Part shown: positions 29,994 through 31,459 of the stretch, piece after piece
Numbering within the stretch: position 1 is the first letter of the stretch
How the letters are laid out: each line of letters opens with the position of its first letter
Virus record (IMG/VR): IMGVR_UViG_3300030099_005398
Coordinates: 1-31,459 of that record
Reading direction: 5' to 3' (one strand)
Source: a virus
DNA length: 31,459 nt
The notes under the pieces: generated by a model
What the model saw: the letters and a program-made list of their open reading frames with translations, nothing else
Told to the model about the DNA's origin: nothing
Database searches by the model: none
Translations under genes and position numbers: made by a program

Positions 29994-31459
29994 ATGTTAC
30001 TTGCAGCAATACTCGCCTTTGCCCCACAAGGACCAGTCGGTGTAAATTTAGAAACAGTTACTGACTGGCACAAACAAACACCCTTTGTAGATGCTTTTAA
30101 AAGTTCTCGCGAATGGGTAAGTCATCAAGCCAGCCCATTCTCATGGGGCACAGGCCCATCAATTAATACGGACGATTTAGGTTGGCCTCAGAGTCTTGAG
30201 CCCAATCAATGGATTGAATCTATTATCTTCTCAGACGGGTCTCCTAATTATCCTGACGGTATCTATAACATTCGTTACGATGGTATCGGAACTCTCAAGC
30301 CTTTAGCAGGTGGTAACGGATCTGTTACAATCGTAGAGCAGAATCCAGGTCACATTAAAATTAATTTACAGGTTCCGAGCGATGGGTATTTCACTCTTAG
30401 AATTACCGACATCGTTCAACCTATTGAAAACATTCGAGTCTATCTGCCTGGGTATGACAACTCCAACAGAATATTCCACCCTGATTTTATGAAGAGCTTA
30501 GAACCTTTCGATACTATCAGGTTTATGAACTGGGGTAGGACAAACGATAACCCTGTGATTCACTGGTACGAAGCCACTAACTTTTTTAATTATACTCAGG
30601 CTACGTCGGAAGGAGTTCACCCTCTTTACATGATCGACCTGTGCAACAAAACAAAGAAACACATGTGGATCTGCGTTCCTCACATGGCTAACGATTTATA
30701 CGTTCAGTATCTTGCACTTCTATGTCGCATAGCCTTAGACCCGTCACTTACAATTTATTTGGAATACAGTAACGAAGTTTGGAATGGTATCTTTGATCAG
30801 TGTCAATACGCTCAAAACGAAGGGACAGCTTTAGGATTGCATCCTCAACCATGGCATGCCGGGTGGCGCTACTACTCCCAAAGATCAGTTGAAGTGTTTA
30901 GCTTATTCTCTAACATATACAGCCCCTTAAATCAAAGAAGACTTGTTCGCGTATTGGCAGGTCAAAGTGTTAACCCCTGGATTAACAGGCAGATCATGGA
31001 CTGGCAAAATGCCTACGAAAATACAGATGCTTTTGCAGTGGCTCCTTACTTTGGTGGAGTATTAGGTAACTCTAGTAATTATCCGCAGGCTTCTACTTTC
31101 TCCGTTTCCCACATCCTGTCACTGTGTCAGTTGGATCTTGACGACAATCACAATGTGTATACTAGGCAAAATAGAATTGATACCACACAAAGAGGCTTAC
31201 AACTATTAGCTTATGAAGGTGGTCAACACTTAGTCGGAGTGGGATCCGCACAAAACAATCAGGCTCTTACAAACTTATTTGTGCAAGCTAACAGAGACGC
31301 GGGTATGCGTCAGTTATACTACAATGATTTAGATCGTTGGTTTGGCGAGGGTGGAGATCTATTTATGCTTTACAGAGCAACAGGTAATTATGGTAGGTAT
31401 GGATCATTTGGATTGCTTGAGTGGCAAACACAACCTAGAGCCACAGCGCCTAAATGGAT
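29994..31459 (+). CDS. Glycoside-hydrolase-like protein (clan GH-A), 3' end outside window
   Basis: The frame is open from ATG 29994 to the window end (488 codons, no stop), so the protein is longer. The N-terminus MLLAAILAFAPQ is hydrophobic but short. The protein has the order typical of a cellulase-type (GH-A) TIM barrel: a beta-rich start, LYMIDLCNKTKKHMWICVP, LEYSNEVWN with the acid/base Glu after Asn, YYSQRSVEVF, RVLAGQSVNPW, FAVAPYFGG and LLAYEGGQH with the probable nucleophile Glu. Proteins with YSNEVWN and YEGGxH are often annotated as cellulose-binding proteins. On a phage it could be a tail-associated glycan depolymerase. TATATA-AAAAT-ATG fits the start-box pattern. Confidence 0.75.
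   Translation, partial: MLLAAILAFAPQGPVGVNLETVTDWHKQTPFVDAFKSSREWVSHQASPFSWGTGPSINTDDLGWPQSLEPNQWIESIIFSDGSPNYPDGIYNIRYDGIGTLKPLAGGNGSVTIVEQNPGHIKINLQVPSDGYFTLRITDIVQPIENIRVYLPGYDNSNRIFHPDFMKSLEPFDTIRFMNWGRTNDNPVIHWYEATNFFNYTQATSEGVHPLYMIDLCNKTKKHMWICVPHMANDLYVQYLALLCRIALDPSLTIYLEYSNEVWNGIFDQCQYAQNEGTALGLHPQPWHAGWRYYSQRSVEVFSLFSNIYSPLNQRRLVRVLAGQSVNPWINRQIMDWQNAYENTDAFAVAPYFGGVLGNSSNYPQASTFSVSHILSLCQLDLDDNHNVYTRQNRIDTTQRGLQLLAYEGGQHLVGVGSAQNNQALTNLFVQANRDAGMRQLYYNDLDRWFGEGGDLFMLYRATGNYGRYGSFGLLEWQTQPRATAPKW

Noticed and set aside
1-31459. Search for CRISPR arrays, insertion sequences, integrase or attachment sites
   Set aside because: No regularly spaced repeats, transposase or integrase motifs, or long duplicated flanks were seen by eye.

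Overview
The window is part of a tailed-phage genome, most likely a T4-like (myovirus-type) phage of an aquatic bacterium; the host cannot be named from sequence. Evidence: a complete T4-style replication/recombination set (RecA/UvsX-like recombinase, gp32-like zinc ssDNA-binding protein, DnaB/gp41-like helicase, gp46/gp47-like SbcCD nuclease pair, a candidate UvsY, a candidate gp55-type sigma factor), phage-style nucleotide genes (B12-dependent ribonucleotide reductase, ThyX, MazG), a tRNA cluster, very tight gene packing with stop/start overlaps, and many small unknown genes. No integrase, insertion sequence or CRISPR array was seen.

Layout. 1-812: end of a probable virion gene and a small Pro/Lys-rich gene, plus strand. 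804-906: an abnormal tRNA-like sequence, minus strand. 924-1277: small HEXXH metalloprotease-like gene, plus strand. 1256-1658: five tRNAs (Thr, Asn, Lys, Leu, Ile), minus strand. 1666-7633: minus-strand block of early/regulatory genes (kinase-like protein, sigma-like factor, zinc ribbon, Hsp100-type AAA+ ATPase, small unknowns, recombinase, base-excision-type glycosylase family protein). 7689-8131: two small plus-strand genes, the first with a C-terminal membrane segment. 8140-19726: MazG followed by an 11-kb glycan island. 19751-19785: intrinsic terminator. 19811-29493: small membrane/exported proteins, then the replication and nucleotide genes. 29524-31459: divergent plus-strand genes, a conserved basic protein and a large glycoside-hydrolase-like protein cut by the window end.

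The glycan island holds GDP-mannose 4,6-dehydratase, a compact DegT aminotransferase, two methyltransferases, a WbuC-like cupin, two fucosyltransferase-family enzymes (GT11 and GT10), a nonulosonic (pseudaminic/sialic-type) acid route (PseB-, GNAT/PseH-, NeuB/PseI- and NeuA/PseF-like) and several more glycosyltransferases. This could build and attach a complex glycan to virion proteins, phage DNA or the host surface; the target is not visible here.

The most unusual pattern is regulatory. Genes at the head of transcription units carry a CTATAAT-like box only 5-7 bases before the start codon and usually lack a Shine-Dalgarno sequence, whereas genes inside units usually show a purine-rich ribosome site or a stop/start overlap. 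If the box is a -10/late promoter, these mRNAs would be leaderless. The same box precedes the tRNA cluster, where translation cannot explain it.
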